A DNA stretch of 64,000 bases from contig BEIF01000001.1 of the NCBI GenBank assembly GCA_002898215.1, forward strand, positions 291,501-355,500, read 5' to 3'. The notes beneath the pieces are model-generated. The model was not told the origin of the DNA. It saw only the letters and a list, made by a program, of their open reading frames with translations, and made no database searches. Within the stretch, counting starts at the first letter, position 1; each line of letters opens with the position of its first letter. A program made the translations under genes and the position numbers. Of this stretch, positions 6,946 through 14,863 are shown piece by piece. The DNA is from a bacterium HR29. Its GTDB lineage: Bacteria; Chloroflexota; Dehalococcoidia; Tepidiformales; Tepidiformaceae.

Positions 6946-9272
6946 CGGGACCTCCTTTCTTGGTTAGCGATGGGTTCCTCAATCCGCTCGCCTCTCCACG
7001 TTTGCCACTCGGCGAGGCGCGCGGCGGCGACGAGTCGTGCGGGCCCGCCCGCGCGTACGAGCTGTTGCTCGACGTCGGCCGCGAGCTGCTCCGCCTCCTT
7101 CCGCGTGCTCTCGCCGCGTGCGCGCCGGAGCCGGTGGGGAACCCGCCACATGGCGGGCCCGTACCGTGGTTTGCCGAGCGGGTCGAGTTCGTCGATGGCC
7201 TCCCGGGCGACCTGCAGGACCTGGAGGGCTCCCCGCGAGAGGTGCCCGTCCTGGACGAGCGTCGCGAGCCGGTCGGTCCAGCGCAGGACCTCCTCGACGT
7301 CGTCCCAACGGAAGGGGATCCCGAAGAGCGTGCAGCGGTCCTTGCCTGCCTCGGCCTTCGCGAGAGCGAGCGCGTCCTCGGCCTCCGCCAGGGCGAGGGC
7401 GACGGGTCGGTCCGGGGCTCCGAAGGAGATGCCTGCGGAGAAGTGGAGGTCGGGATTACCGGCAGCCCATCGTCGGAACTCCCGGCGGAGTTCGGCGACG
7501 AACTCGATCGTTCCCCGCCAGTGGCCGACGAGGGCGGCGTCGTCGCCGCCCGAGTAGATGAGGTAGATGTCCCCCGCTCCTCGCCTCTCGGCTGCGACAT
7601 CGATGTGCCCTTCGAAGAAGAGCGAGAGGAAGCGGGAGGCGGATGCGAACCGTGAGGGGGAGACGGAGCCGCGTGAACCGAGGCCGCGGATGAAGAACCC
7701 GAGGTCGTCCACGTCCAGCTTGGCGCAGGCGAGGAGCGACCTGCCGGGCCCTCGCTGGGCGAGCTCTTTGAACTCCACCACACCGCCGTCCCGTTTCCGG
7801 GGCACGTACCGTCCGCTCACGAAGAGGCGACCGTGCGGTGCTTCGCGCAACCGCTCGGCGTCGAGCACGAGGAGGGAGGCGGTGGCGTCGCCGTCGGGCA
7901 CCCGCTCGTGGAGCTCGACCTTCCAGCCGAGTCGGGCGAAGGCATCCCTCCAGCCGGGCTCCTGCGAGGCGCTGGCGGAGCTGAGGGTGAGGAAGTTCTT
8001 CGTCGGCAGGGCAGAACCGAGCTCGACGAGGCCTGCGCAGAAGGGACACAGCCGTTCGCTCTCCTCCTCGGCAGGGCGGGCGCCGTCGGCGCCGCATGCC
8101 CGGCAGGCCTCTGAGGCGCCGCCTGCGCCGCGGGGCGCGAAGAGCGCAGGTGCGGTGCGGCCATCGAGCCGGCGGAGCTTCCTCCGGTGGAGCTCGCTCC
8201 GCACGCGGCGAACGACCGCGCCGAACTGGCTCGCCTCGCTTCGCCTCATCTGGGTGGATGCGACGATGACGTCGAGGACGGGCCCGTGGACCGTTTGGAG
8301 CTCGGCGGTGATGTGACGTGCGATCTGCTCTGCCTTCGCATCGCATCCGGGGGGTGCGACGACGAGGAAGTTCCCGCCGGATGCGGTCACCACGTGAGCG
8401 GGGGTCACGCCCAGGTCCCGGGCGAACGTCCGGGCCACGACCAGGGAGAGCAGCGAGAGGTAGAAGGAGCGGGCTCGCAGCTGGCGGGCGGCGCGGGCAG
8501 TGGCGGCACGGTGGAGGAAGGCCTGGATGCCGGAGAGGTCGCCGGCGATGATCGTGGCGCAGGGGTCGGCTTCCGGGTCGTCGACCGCTGCGAGCGCTCC
8601 GGCGAAGGCGCCGGCGAGGTGCAGGTGCATCGCCAGGCTGATGTCCGGGCGCGTCCTCCAGAACGCCGAGGGGGCGAGCGAGCCGACGTTCTCGACCAGC
8701 CCGAGGACGCCGTCGACGAGCGCGTCGCCTTGCAGGCTGCGGAGTTTGGCGCCGCCGTCGCGAAATGCGCGGGCGAGGTCGTCGTACCACTGCTGGACCG
8801 GCATTGGGGTCGAGCTGTCGGCTTCCTCGACGGGTGGCCAGGAGCCCACCAACGGGCGCGGACGCACCCGCGCGCTGCTCGCCGAGCCGGCGAGCGGGGA
8901 GATGAGGAGTGGGAGGGGCGAGCCCGCCGCGCCCTCACCGGGGTCGTACTGGTCGTCCCGTTCGCCGGCGGAGAGGCGGTCGCCCTCCTGGACGCAGGCG
9001 ATGATGGGGATGGCGCGGGCGCTCGCGTTCGCGGCGTGGTGGAGCGCCACGGCTTCGGCGAAGGGCGACTCCTGGCCGAAAACCTCCGCGACCATGTGGC
9101 CTCCCATCGCCGCGTGGCTGTGTCCCCATTTCTGGCGGCACTGGCACTCCGGGCCACCCTCGCAGTCCCAGTGGGAGCGCTTCGGGTCCGGCCTCGAACC
9201 CTGAGCCCAAATCTTTCCGATGTCGTGGAGCAGGCCGCCGATGGTCGCGCGCAAAACGGTGTCTCCGGACAT
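6942..9272 (-). CDS. csm1: Cas10/Csm1, HD nuclease and cyclic-oligoadenylate synthetase
   Basis: Cas10 is the large subunit of the type III-A complex. An N-terminal HD domain has GLLHDIGK (H16-D17 from the chosen start) and, further on, the family element CVQEGDRLSAGERD. A zinc finger CRACG...CPFC sits mid-protein. The second palm domain carries the intact GGDD motif in YLIYSGGDDAALVG near residue 575, predicting conversion of ATP to cOA. The start is debatable: ATG at 9272 has GGAGG four bases upstream and gives the usual short lead into the HD motif, whereas GTG at 9296 would add eight residues and lies next to a -10-like box. First gene of the operon, 776 residues from 9272. Confidence 0.94.
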   Translation of the reverse strand: MSGDTVLRATIGGLLHDIGKIWAQGSRPDPKRSHWDCEGGPECQCRQKWGHSHAAMGGHMVAEVFGQESPFAEAVALHHAANASARAIPIIACVQEGDRLSAGERDDQYDPGEGAAGSPLPLLISPLAGSASSARVRPRPLVGSWPPVEEADSSTPMPVQQWYDDLARAFRDGGAKLRSLQGDALVDGVLGLVENVGSLAPSAFWRTRPDISLAMHLHLAGAFAGALAAVDDPEADPCATIIAGDLSGIQAFLHRAATARAARQLRARSFYLSLLSLVVARTFARDLGVTPAHVVTASGGNFLVVAPPGCDAKAEQIARHITAELQTVHGPVLDVIVASTQMRRSEASQFGAVVRRVRSELHRRKLRRLDGRTAPALFAPRGAGGASEACRACGADGARPAEEESERLCPFCAGLVELGSALPTKNFLTLSSASASQEPGWRDAFARLGWKVELHERVPDGDATASLLVLDAERLREAPHGRLFVSGRYVPRKRDGGVVEFKELAQRGPGRSLLACAKLDVDDLGFFIRGLGSRGSVSPSRFASASRFLSLFFEGHIDVAAERRGAGDIYLIYSGGDDAALVGHWRGTIEFVAELRREFRRWAAGNPDLHFSAGISFGAPDRPVALALAEAEDALALAKAEAGKDRCTLFGIPFRWDDVEEVLRWTDRLATLVQDGHLSRGALQVLQVAREAIDELDPLGKPRYGPAMWRVPHRLRRARGESTRKEAEQLAADVEQQLVRAGGPARLVAAARLAEWQTWRGERIEEPIANQERRSR

Positions 9273-9305
9273 GCCGCCTCCGAACGCCGTCGTCACGTGG
9301 GCAGC

Positions 9306-9311
9306 ATTGTA
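9306..9311 (-). promoter_or_regulatory. Candidate -10 box for the csm operon
   Basis: On the minus strand this reads TACAAT, five of six matches to TATAAT. Transcription would begin near 9299, giving either an almost leaderless GTG start (9296) or a leader of about 27 nt to the Shine-Dalgarno-preceded ATG at 9272. No good -35 hexamer is visible at 17 bases. Confidence 0.45.
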
Positions 9312-9855
9312 AGGCAGCGTCGCGTCAGCTGTTGACGTCTTTTCCGCCCGCCGCTCGGGAGACGGGGGCCTCTCCAGGAGGAGGCGATGGCGAAAGGGGC
9401 CTCGCCGACGGCTCGGGTGGGCGCCTCCGCGGGTGCGCCCCAGTCATCGGGAGCGGAAGGTCGGCATCCCTCGCGAAGGCTGGGGCGCCTTCGTCCCGTC
9501 ATCGTTCCGGAGGGGCCGGACACGCCGGCGGCCGCTGTGGCGGCCGGGAGGACGTGCGGACGTGCGCCGGATGCGAACGCCACGGGGTCGCGACGGGGCG
9601 TCGGGGTCGATGCGGTTCCGCGAGAGCTGAGCGGTGCGATGTCACGGTCGGGTGCCGGCCTCCGTGGTCCAGGCCTTCGAGGGTGCCGAAGATGGCGCTC
9701 GAGGGGGAGCGAGGTTCGCGATAGGCGGCTCATCGCACGGAGCGAGGCGGGGCGAGTCGTGGCCGTGTGGGAGGGGGCGGCGATGCGGACTCGGGCGGCT
9801 CGAACTAGGCGGCGCGGGAACCGGAGCCCGCGCCGCGCGTGGATTCGTCCTGGAC
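9312..9855. other. Intergenic stretch between the csm operon and tRNA-Gly
   Basis: About 540 bases without a recognisable gene. Open frames cross it on both strands, but their translations are Arg/Gly/Ala-rich, have no family likeness, and the longest simply runs on through the tRNA and the following genes in the wrong frame. I see no direct repeats of CRISPR size, no leader-like AT-rich sequence and no strong hairpin. Confidence 0.6.
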
Positions 9856-9929
9856 TGGAGCGGGCGGCGGGAATCGAACCCGCACTTCAACCTTGGGAAG
9901 GTCGCGTTCTGCCACTAAACCACGCCCGC
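9856..9929 (-). tRNA. tRNA-Gly (anticodon CCC)
   Basis: The minus strand folds into a full cloverleaf: acceptor GCGGGCG/CGCCCGC, T-arm with GGTTCGATTCC, and an anticodon loop TTCCCAA on a stem CGACC/GGTTG (one G-U pair). The anticodon is CCC, so it reads GGG. Discriminator U and an encoded CCA end are present. Confidence 0.97.
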
Positions 9930-9941
9930 TCGCACCTTCGT

Positions 9942-9950
9942 ATTCTACCA
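9942..9950 (-). promoter_or_regulatory. Extended -10 promoter of tRNA-Gly
   Basis: On the minus strand TGG-TAGAAT forms an extended -10 element (five of six in the hexamer) ending 12 bases before the first tRNA base, the spacing expected for a tRNA promoter. No clear -35 is visible. Confidence 0.6.
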
Positions 9951-9984
9951 GCGTCACCCCAACCGGCGAGAGGAGGTCTGGAGG

Positions 9985-10470
9985 ATGCCGATTCCCCGCG
10001 AGCTTGCCCTCACCCCCGAGGAGATCGACGAGCTGATGCTCTCGACGTGGAACATGCGCATCGCCACCGTCGGCCCCGGCTCCCGCATCAACCTCACCCC
10101 GCTCTGGTTCGGCTGGGCCGGCGGTCGCATCTACGCTTACTGTCGCGGCCAGAAGGTGGAAAACCTACGCCGCAATCCCACCGTCACGGTGCTCGTCGAC
10201 CGGAACGAGCGCTTCCCCGAACTGCAAGGGGTGATGTTCCAGGGAAGGGGACGCGTGCTGGAGACCGCGGAGGAGGAGGCCGCCGACCCCTACCTCGAAG
10301 AGGTGCGTTGGCAGATGGGGCGGAAGTACGCCGGCGGCCACGGCGAGCCGGCCGAGCCGCGGCGGAACGACGCTACCGCGCGCGGCCGCAACTGGCGCTG
10401 GATCGTCATCGAGCCCGAGCGGGTCATCTCCTGGGACAACCGGAAGCTCTCCCGCCTCCGCAAAAGCTGA
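9985..10470 (+). CDS. Pyridoxamine 5'-phosphate oxidase-fold (FMN/F420-binding split-barrel) protein
   Basis: A 161-residue protein with the PNPOx-like split beta-barrel pattern: a strand WNMRIATVGPGSRINLTPLWF that starts the FMN/F420-binding face, then IYAYCRGQKVENLRRNPTVTVLVD, the family's helix and following strand, and a C-terminal WRWIVIEPERVISWDNRKL. Members reduce or oxidise small substrates with FMN or F420; the substrate cannot be named. ATG at 9985 follows an AGGAGG/GGAGG run, so the start is firm. It is transcribed away from tRNA-Gly and stands 77 bases before the CBS-domain gene, which has its own promoter. It is too divergent to call PdxH. Confidence 0.85.
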   Translation: MPIPRELALTPEEIDELMLSTWNMRIATVGPGSRINLTPLWFGWAGGRIYAYCRGQKVENLRRNPTVTVLVDRNERFPELQGVMFQGRGRVLETAEEEAADPYLEEVRWQMGRKYAGGHGEPAEPRRNDATARGRNWRWIVIEPERVISWDNRKLSRLRKS

Positions 10471-10500
10471 GGGCGCGAGGCTCACCTGGGAGGTGGGCGG

Positions 10501-10530
10501 TTGACGCCAGTGATAGAGTATGTCTATCAG
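10501..10530 (+). promoter_or_regulatory. Promoter with a 19-bp palindromic operator candidate before the CBS gene
   Basis: TTGACG (10501-10506) and TATCAG (10525-10530, 18-base spacer) make a plausible promoter. A perfect inverted repeat TGATAGA-gtatg-TCTATCA occupies 10511-10529, covering the spacer and overlapping the -10 box. A regulator bound there would block RNA polymerase, so it is a candidate operator. Confidence 0.55.
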
Positions 10531-10547
10531 AAAGAGAGGAGGACTCG

Positions 10548-10991
10548 ATGTACGGCCTCGTCCGCGATGTCCTCGCCGACAAGGGGAGCCACGTCTACAC
10601 CATCGAGCCGCGGGCGACGGTCCGCCAGGCGGTCCAGCGCATGAACGAGCACGGCATCGGTGCCCTCCTCGTCCTCGAGGGCGAACGTCCGGTCGGCATC
10701 TTCACGGAGCGCGACGTCCTCCGCCGGGTGGTGGACGCCGGCCGTGACCCCGACACAACGCTGGTCCGGGACGTCATGTCGAGCCCGGTCGTGACCGTGC
10801 GCCCCGACACGCCGGTCCGGGATGCGATGGAAACCATCACCACCCTCCGGCATCGCCACCTCCCGGTGGTCGACGGTGGCAAGGTGGTGGGGATGGTGTC
10901 GATCGGCGACCTGCTCCGCTGGGTGACGTACTACCAGCAGCGCGAAATCGAGCACATGACCGACTACATCACGGGGCGGGCGCCGGCCTAG
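10548..10991 (+). CDS. Two-CBS-domain protein
   Basis: A stand-alone pair of CBS domains (147 residues), which normally form a Bateman module binding adenosine nucleotides and act as an energy sensor. CBS1 has TVRQAVQRMNEHGIGALLV followed by GERPVGIFTERDVLRRV; CBS2 has PVRDAMETITTLRHRHLPVV followed by VVGMVSIGDLLR. Both show the GIFTERD/GMVSIGD turn with an Asp suited to ribose binding. ATG at 10548 follows GAGGAGG. Its stop codon overlaps the stop of the convergent enoyl-CoA hydratase gene by two bases. No partner domain is present, so its target is unknown. Confidence 0.9.
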   Translation: MYGLVRDVLADKGSHVYTIEPRATVRQAVQRMNEHGIGALLVLEGERPVGIFTERDVLRRVVDAGRDPDTTLVRDVMSSPVVTVRPDTPVRDAMETITTLRHRHLPVVDGGKVVGMVSIGDLLRWVTYYQQREIEHMTDYITGRAPA

Positions 10992-11785
10992 CGGCCCCGG
11001 AACACAGGCTCGCGCTTCTCCACGAAGGCGCGTGCCCCCTCTTTGTGGTCCTCGGTGGTGAAGAGGTAGGCGAGCGCGTTGCCGATGAACTCCCCCATCT
11101 CGTCCATCCGCGCGTGCCGCGACCGGCGGAGCCCTTCCTTCATATAGCGCATGGCGATGGGAGGGTTGGCGGCGATCTTGCGTGCCAGGGTGCGAGCCTC
11201 TTCCATGAGCTGTTCCGGCGGGACGACCTTCGAGACGAGGCCGATCCGCTCGGCTTCGGCCGCGTCGATGATCTCCCCGGTGAAGAGCAGCTCGGCCGCC
11301 TTCGAAGGGCCGACGACGAGCGGCAGCCGCCAGAGGCCGCCCAAATCGGCCACGAGCCCCCGTTTGATGAAGAGCTCTCCGAACCGCGCGGCCGTCGAGG
11401 CGATGCGGATATCGCAGAGGAGGGCCAGGTCCATCCCCCAGCCGACCGCGGCTCCGTTCACCGCGGCGATGACGGGCTTGTCGCATTCGAGGACCGCGGC
11501 CGCTGCCGGCGTTGGACGGGGCCGGACCTCGCGCAGACGGGTGACCGTCTCGTCCCGCGCCTCGCCGAGCATGATCTCCCGCACGTCGTCGCCCGAACAG
11601 AAGGCGCGTCCTGCTCCGGTGAGGATGACGCAGCGCACGTCGGGGTCGGTGTGGGCGCGCCGGAAGGCCGCTTCGAGCTCGGCGTACGCTTGGCGGTTGA
11701 GGGCGTTCATCACCTCGGGGCGGTTCAGCGTCACCGTGGCGATGAAGTCGGATACCTCGTAGAGGACGGTCGTTCCCTCGGCCAT
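10988..11785 (-). CDS. Enoyl-CoA hydratase/isomerase (crotonase fold)
   Basis: A 265-residue crotonase-superfamily protein. Oxyanion-hole segments are visible at GRAFCSGDDVREI and AAVNGAAVGWGMDLALLCD, and the active-site region reads FIKRGLVADLGGLWRLP. The frame extends upstream, but ATG at 11785 with GGAGG upstream gives the normal N-terminus. It is the last gene of the acyl-CoA operon, 101 bases after the dehydrogenase. Asp rather than Glu near VADLGG suggests isomerase or another crotonase reaction instead of plain hydration, which I cannot settle. Confidence 0.88.
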   Translation of the reverse strand: MAEGTTVLYEVSDFIATVTLNRPEVMNALNRQAYAELEAAFRRAHTDPDVRCVILTGAGRAFCSGDDVREIMLGEARDETVTRLREVRPRPTPAAAAVLECDKPVIAAVNGAAVGWGMDLALLCDIRIASTAARFGELFIKRGLVADLGGLWRLPLVVGPSKAAELLFTGEIIDAAEAERIGLVSKVVPPEQLMEEARTLARKIAANPPIAMRYMKEGLRRSRHARMDEMGEFIGNALAYLFTTEDHKEGARAFVEKREPVFRGR

Positions 11786-11886
11786 GGGGCTCCTCCTTGC
11801 GTCGAAGGCGGAACGAACGTTGCCCGCGGCAGCTGTTCGCCCGCGGGCAACGTATAACACGAAGCGAACGAGTTCGGAAGCGGGGC

Positions 11887-13035
11887 CTAGGCCTCCAGCC
11901 CTTCGGTGCGCGTCAGCACGCGGAGCATCACCTCGTCGGCGCCGCCGCCGATGCCGAGGAGGCGGCTATCGCGGAAGTAGCGTGCCGTCCACATCTCCTC
12001 CATGTAGCCGAGGCCGCCGTGGAACTGGAGGCAGGTGTCGGCCACTCGGCGCACGAGCCGCCCGGCCTTGAACTTCGCCATCGTGGCCAGACGGGTCACG
12101 TCCTCGCCGGCCACCACGCCCTCGGCAGCGGCGTATGCGAGCTGCCGCAGCGACTCGATTTCGACGATGAGCTCGGCGAGCGTGTACTGGATGTACTGCA
12201 TGGAGAGGAGCGGGCCGCCGAACGCCTTCCGCTCTCGCAGGTAGGCGACGGTTCGTTCGATGGCCCGGCGCATCCCGCCGATGGCGGTGTAGACGGCGAT
12301 GAGCCGCTCCTTCTGGAACTGCTGCATCTGGAGGTAGAAGCCCTGCCCCTCCTCGCCGATCCGGTTCGTGACCGGGACGCGGACGTCTTCGAGCACGAGT
12401 TCGGCCGTATCGGACGAGTGGTTGCCGAGCTTACGGAGCTTGCGTGCCACCCGGAATCCGGGCCGGTCGGTCGGCACGATGATGAGCGACATGCCGCGGT
12501 ACCCGCCCTCCGGGGATGTCCGTGCCAGCAGGGTGAGGAAGTCCGCCTGGGTCCCGTTCGTGATGTAGATTTTCGACCCGTTGATGACGTACTCGTCCCC
12601 GTCGCGTCGGGCGAAGGTCTTGATGCTGGCGACATCGGAGCCGGCGTCGGGCTCGGTCACCGCGATGGAGGCCACCATCTCGCCCTTGAGGGCCGGCTCG
12701 AGGTACTGCTTCTTCAGCTCGTGGGAGCCCCACTTGGCGAGGGCAGGCGTTGCCATGTCGGTCTGGACGGTGATGGCCATGGGCACGCCGCCGCAGTCGG
12801 CCCGTCCCAGCTCCTCGCCGAGGATGACCGTGTACCAGTGGTCGGCGCCACCGCCACCGTAGGCCGGGTCGTACTCGACGCCGAGGAGGCCGAGCTTCGC
12901 TGCCTTCTTGAACAGCTCGTGGGCGGGGAAGGTCCCCGCTGCTTCCCACTCGTCGGCGTAGGGGTTGATCTCCTTCTCGACGAACTCGCGGACCGTGCGC
13001 CGGAAGATTTCGTGTTCAGCCGTGAACTTCACCAT
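11887..13035 (-). CDS. Acyl-CoA dehydrogenase, citronellyl/isovaleryl-like (AtuD-type)
   Basis: A flavin acyl-CoA dehydrogenase of 382 residues. FAD/substrate motifs include SIAVTEPDAGSDVAS near 123-137 and QFHGGLGYMEEM near the C-terminus. The usual catalytic Glu of medium-chain enzymes (in YEGT) is replaced by Gly in IGGGADEV, the form I recall in citronellyl-CoA dehydrogenase AtuD. A candidate base, E243 in QKERLIAV, sits where isovaleryl-CoA dehydrogenase has its Glu, so the enzyme need not be inactive. It lies 36 bases downstream of the AtuA-like gene. A branched or isoprenoid acyl-CoA substrate is inferred from this and from the neighbours. Confidence 0.88.
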   Translation of the reverse strand: MVKFTAEHEIFRRTVREFVEKEINPYADEWEAAGTFPAHELFKKAAKLGLLGVEYDPAYGGGGADHWYTVILGEELGRADCGGVPMAITVQTDMATPALAKWGSHELKKQYLEPALKGEMVASIAVTEPDAGSDVASIKTFARRDGDEYVINGSKIYITNGTQADFLTLLARTSPEGGYRGMSLIIVPTDRPGFRVARKLRKLGNHSSDTAELVLEDVRVPVTNRIGEEGQGFYLQMQQFQKERLIAVYTAIGGMRRAIERTVAYLRERKAFGGPLLSMQYIQYTLAELIVEIESLRQLAYAAAEGVVAGEDVTRLATMAKFKAGRLVRRVADTCLQFHGGLGYMEEMWTARYFRDSRLLGIGGGADEVMLRVLTRTEGLEA

Positions 13036-13071
13036 CGTTCGAATGCTCCTTCCGCAGGTGAGTGGACCCGA

Positions 13072-14862
13072 CTAGGCAGCGGGGACGGGGATGTCGGCCA
13101 GCAGGACCGCCGGCATCTCGACGTGCTTCGCCCGCAGGTATTCGCCCAGGCTCTTCGCTTGGGGGTCCTGGCGGGTCGACGCCGCGACGCCTTCGCCGAG
13201 GATTCCGTGCACGACGAAGTTCAGCGCGCGCAGGTTGGGTAGGTCGTAGCGGTCGACGCGGAGGTCGCGGGCTTCCGGGATGAGCTCCTTGAAGCGCTCG
13301 ACGGTGAGGAAGTGCGACAGCCACGCGTAGCCGAGGTCGCTCCGTGCCCACACGCCCACGTTGGCGTTGCCGCCTTTATCTCCCGAGCGCGCCCCGAAGA
13401 CGAGGCCGAGCGGCACGCGCACGGTCGGGCCTTTCGGCGGCGGGGGGAGCTCGGGGGCCGCCACGACGACCGGGCTCCCCGCTGCGGAGGGCCGTGGCCC
13501 GACCGGCAGACGGCGGCCGTCATCGGTCACCACCACCTCCTCGATCGCCTCCTGCGGCACGAGCGCCGGCCAGTAGACGCCGTACGCCTCTTCCGAGGTG
13601 GGGGGTGTGGTGAGGTAGAAGCCGGGGTAGTTGGCCAGGGCGAGCTCGACGGCGGCGTTCGAGAACGCGCGCCCTACCTTGGCCGGGTTGCGGTCCTTCA
13701 CGGTCACCCGCAGCATGGCGCTCGCGAGCTCGTTGGAAGGCGGGTCCTCCCTGTCGGTGCGGATGAGCTGGATGTCCACCGACTCGAACTGCTCGCGGCC
13801 GCCGAGCTTGGCGAAGAGCGCGTCGAGGGCCACCCGCGCCTTCTCCTCGATATCGAGCCCGGTGAGCACGAAGGTCATCGTGTTCCGGTAGCCACCGACG
13901 TAGTTGATGCATACCTTCGTGGTGGTAGGGGCCGGTTCGCCCCGGACCCCGGTCACGCGGACACGGTCGGGCCCTTCCTGTTCGAGGCGGATGGTGTCGA
14001 AGCGGGCGATGACGTCCGGATTGGCGTAGCGGACGTCGCCGATTTCGTAGAGGAGCTGCGCGGTCACGGTGCCCACGGAGACGAGGCCGCCCGTACCCGG
14101 GTGCTTCGTGATCACGCTCGAGCCATCCGGTTCGACTTCGGCGATGGGGAACCCCGGGTTCTCGAGGCCTGGCACTTCCTGGAAGAAGGAGTAGTTGCCG
14201 CCCGTCGTCTGCGCACCGCACTCGATGATGTGCCCGGCGACGACAGCCCCGGCCAGCTTGTCCCAGTCGTCCCGCTTCCAGCCGTACCACCAGGCTGCCG
14301 GGCCCACGACGAGCGAGGCATCGGTGACGCGCGGACAGATGACGATATCGGCCCCGCTTTCCAGGGCCTCGACGATGCCCCAGGCGCCCAGGTAGGCGTT
14401 CGCCGCCACCGGCTGGATGCCTGCCTCGCGGAAGTCGCGGCCGGTGTCCATGTGGGTGAGGCGCTCTCCCCGAGCGAGGAGCTCCGGAATCTTGGCGAGG
14501 ATGTCGTCCCCTTCGATGTGCGCCACGCGTGCCTGGAGGCCCAACTGGTCGCAGAGCTGCCGGACCTTCGCTGCTAGCCCGGCAGGGTTCAAGCCTCCGG
14601 CGTTCGTAACGATGCGGATACCCCGCTGGAGGCAGGTGGCGAGCACGTCCTCCAGCTGCCGGAGGAAGGTGACGGCGTAGCCGGCCGACGGGTCGCGCTG
14701 CTTCGCCTTCCACAGGATGAGGAGGGTGAGCTCCGCCAGGTAGTCGCCGGTGAGGAAGTCGATGGGCCCGCCCTCCACCATCTCCTTCGCGGCCGAAAGG
14801 CGGTCCCCGTAGAAGCCCGAACAGTTGGCGATGCGGACGGGAGTATCGCCGCGTGTGCGCAT
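13072..14862 (-). CDS. AtuA-family protein (DUF1446, acyclic terpene utilisation)
   Basis: A 596-residue protein of the AtuA/DUF1446 family, found in acyclic terpene degradation operons; its biochemical role is not established. Two parts are visible: an N-terminal domain starting RIANCSGFYGDRLSAAKEMV with IVTNAGGLNPAGLA and CPRVTDASLVVGPA, and a C-terminal domain with the family hallmark GARSGDKGGNANVGVW. A low-complexity linker VVAAPELPPPPKGP joins them. ATG at 14862 follows AGGAGGTGTGAG; the frame continues upstream but only as a shadow of the preceding gene. The length matches full two-domain members. Confidence 0.88.
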   Translation of the reverse strand: MRTRGDTPVRIANCSGFYGDRLSAAKEMVEGGPIDFLTGDYLAELTLLILWKAKQRDPSAGYAVTFLRQLEDVLATCLQRGIRIVTNAGGLNPAGLAAKVRQLCDQLGLQARVAHIEGDDILAKIPELLARGERLTHMDTGRDFREAGIQPVAANAYLGAWGIVEALESGADIVICPRVTDASLVVGPAAWWYGWKRDDWDKLAGAVVAGHIIECGAQTTGGNYSFFQEVPGLENPGFPIAEVEPDGSSVITKHPGTGGLVSVGTVTAQLLYEIGDVRYANPDVIARFDTIRLEQEGPDRVRVTGVRGEPAPTTTKVCINYVGGYRNTMTFVLTGLDIEEKARVALDALFAKLGGREQFESVDIQLIRTDREDPPSNELASAMLRVTVKDRNPAKVGRAFSNAAVELALANYPGFYLTTPPTSEEAYGVYWPALVPQEAIEEVVVTDDGRRLPVGPRPSAAGSPVVVAAPELPPPPKGPTVRVPLGLVFGARSGDKGGNANVGVWARSDLGYAWLSHFLTVERFKELIPEARDLRVDRYDLPNLRALNFVVHGILGEGVAASTRQDPQAKSLGEYLRAKHVEMPAVLLADIPVPAA

Positions 14863-14863
14863 C

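Noticed and set aside
9312-9855. Possible CRISPR array or leader next to cas10
   Set aside because: No repeated 25-40-base units, no regular spacing and no AT-rich leader. The array must lie outside the window.
9387-10991. A 534-residue open frame reading through the tRNA-Gly and oxidase region into the CBS gene
   Set aside because: Only the last 147 residues are protein-like; the rest is Arg/Pro-rich and crosses a tRNA and another gene in the wrong frame. The CBS gene starts at 10548.
11887-13035. Inactive acyl-CoA dehydrogenase because the YEGT Glu is missing
   Set aside because: E243 occupies the alternative base position known from isovaleryl-CoA dehydrogenase, so loss of activity is not implied.
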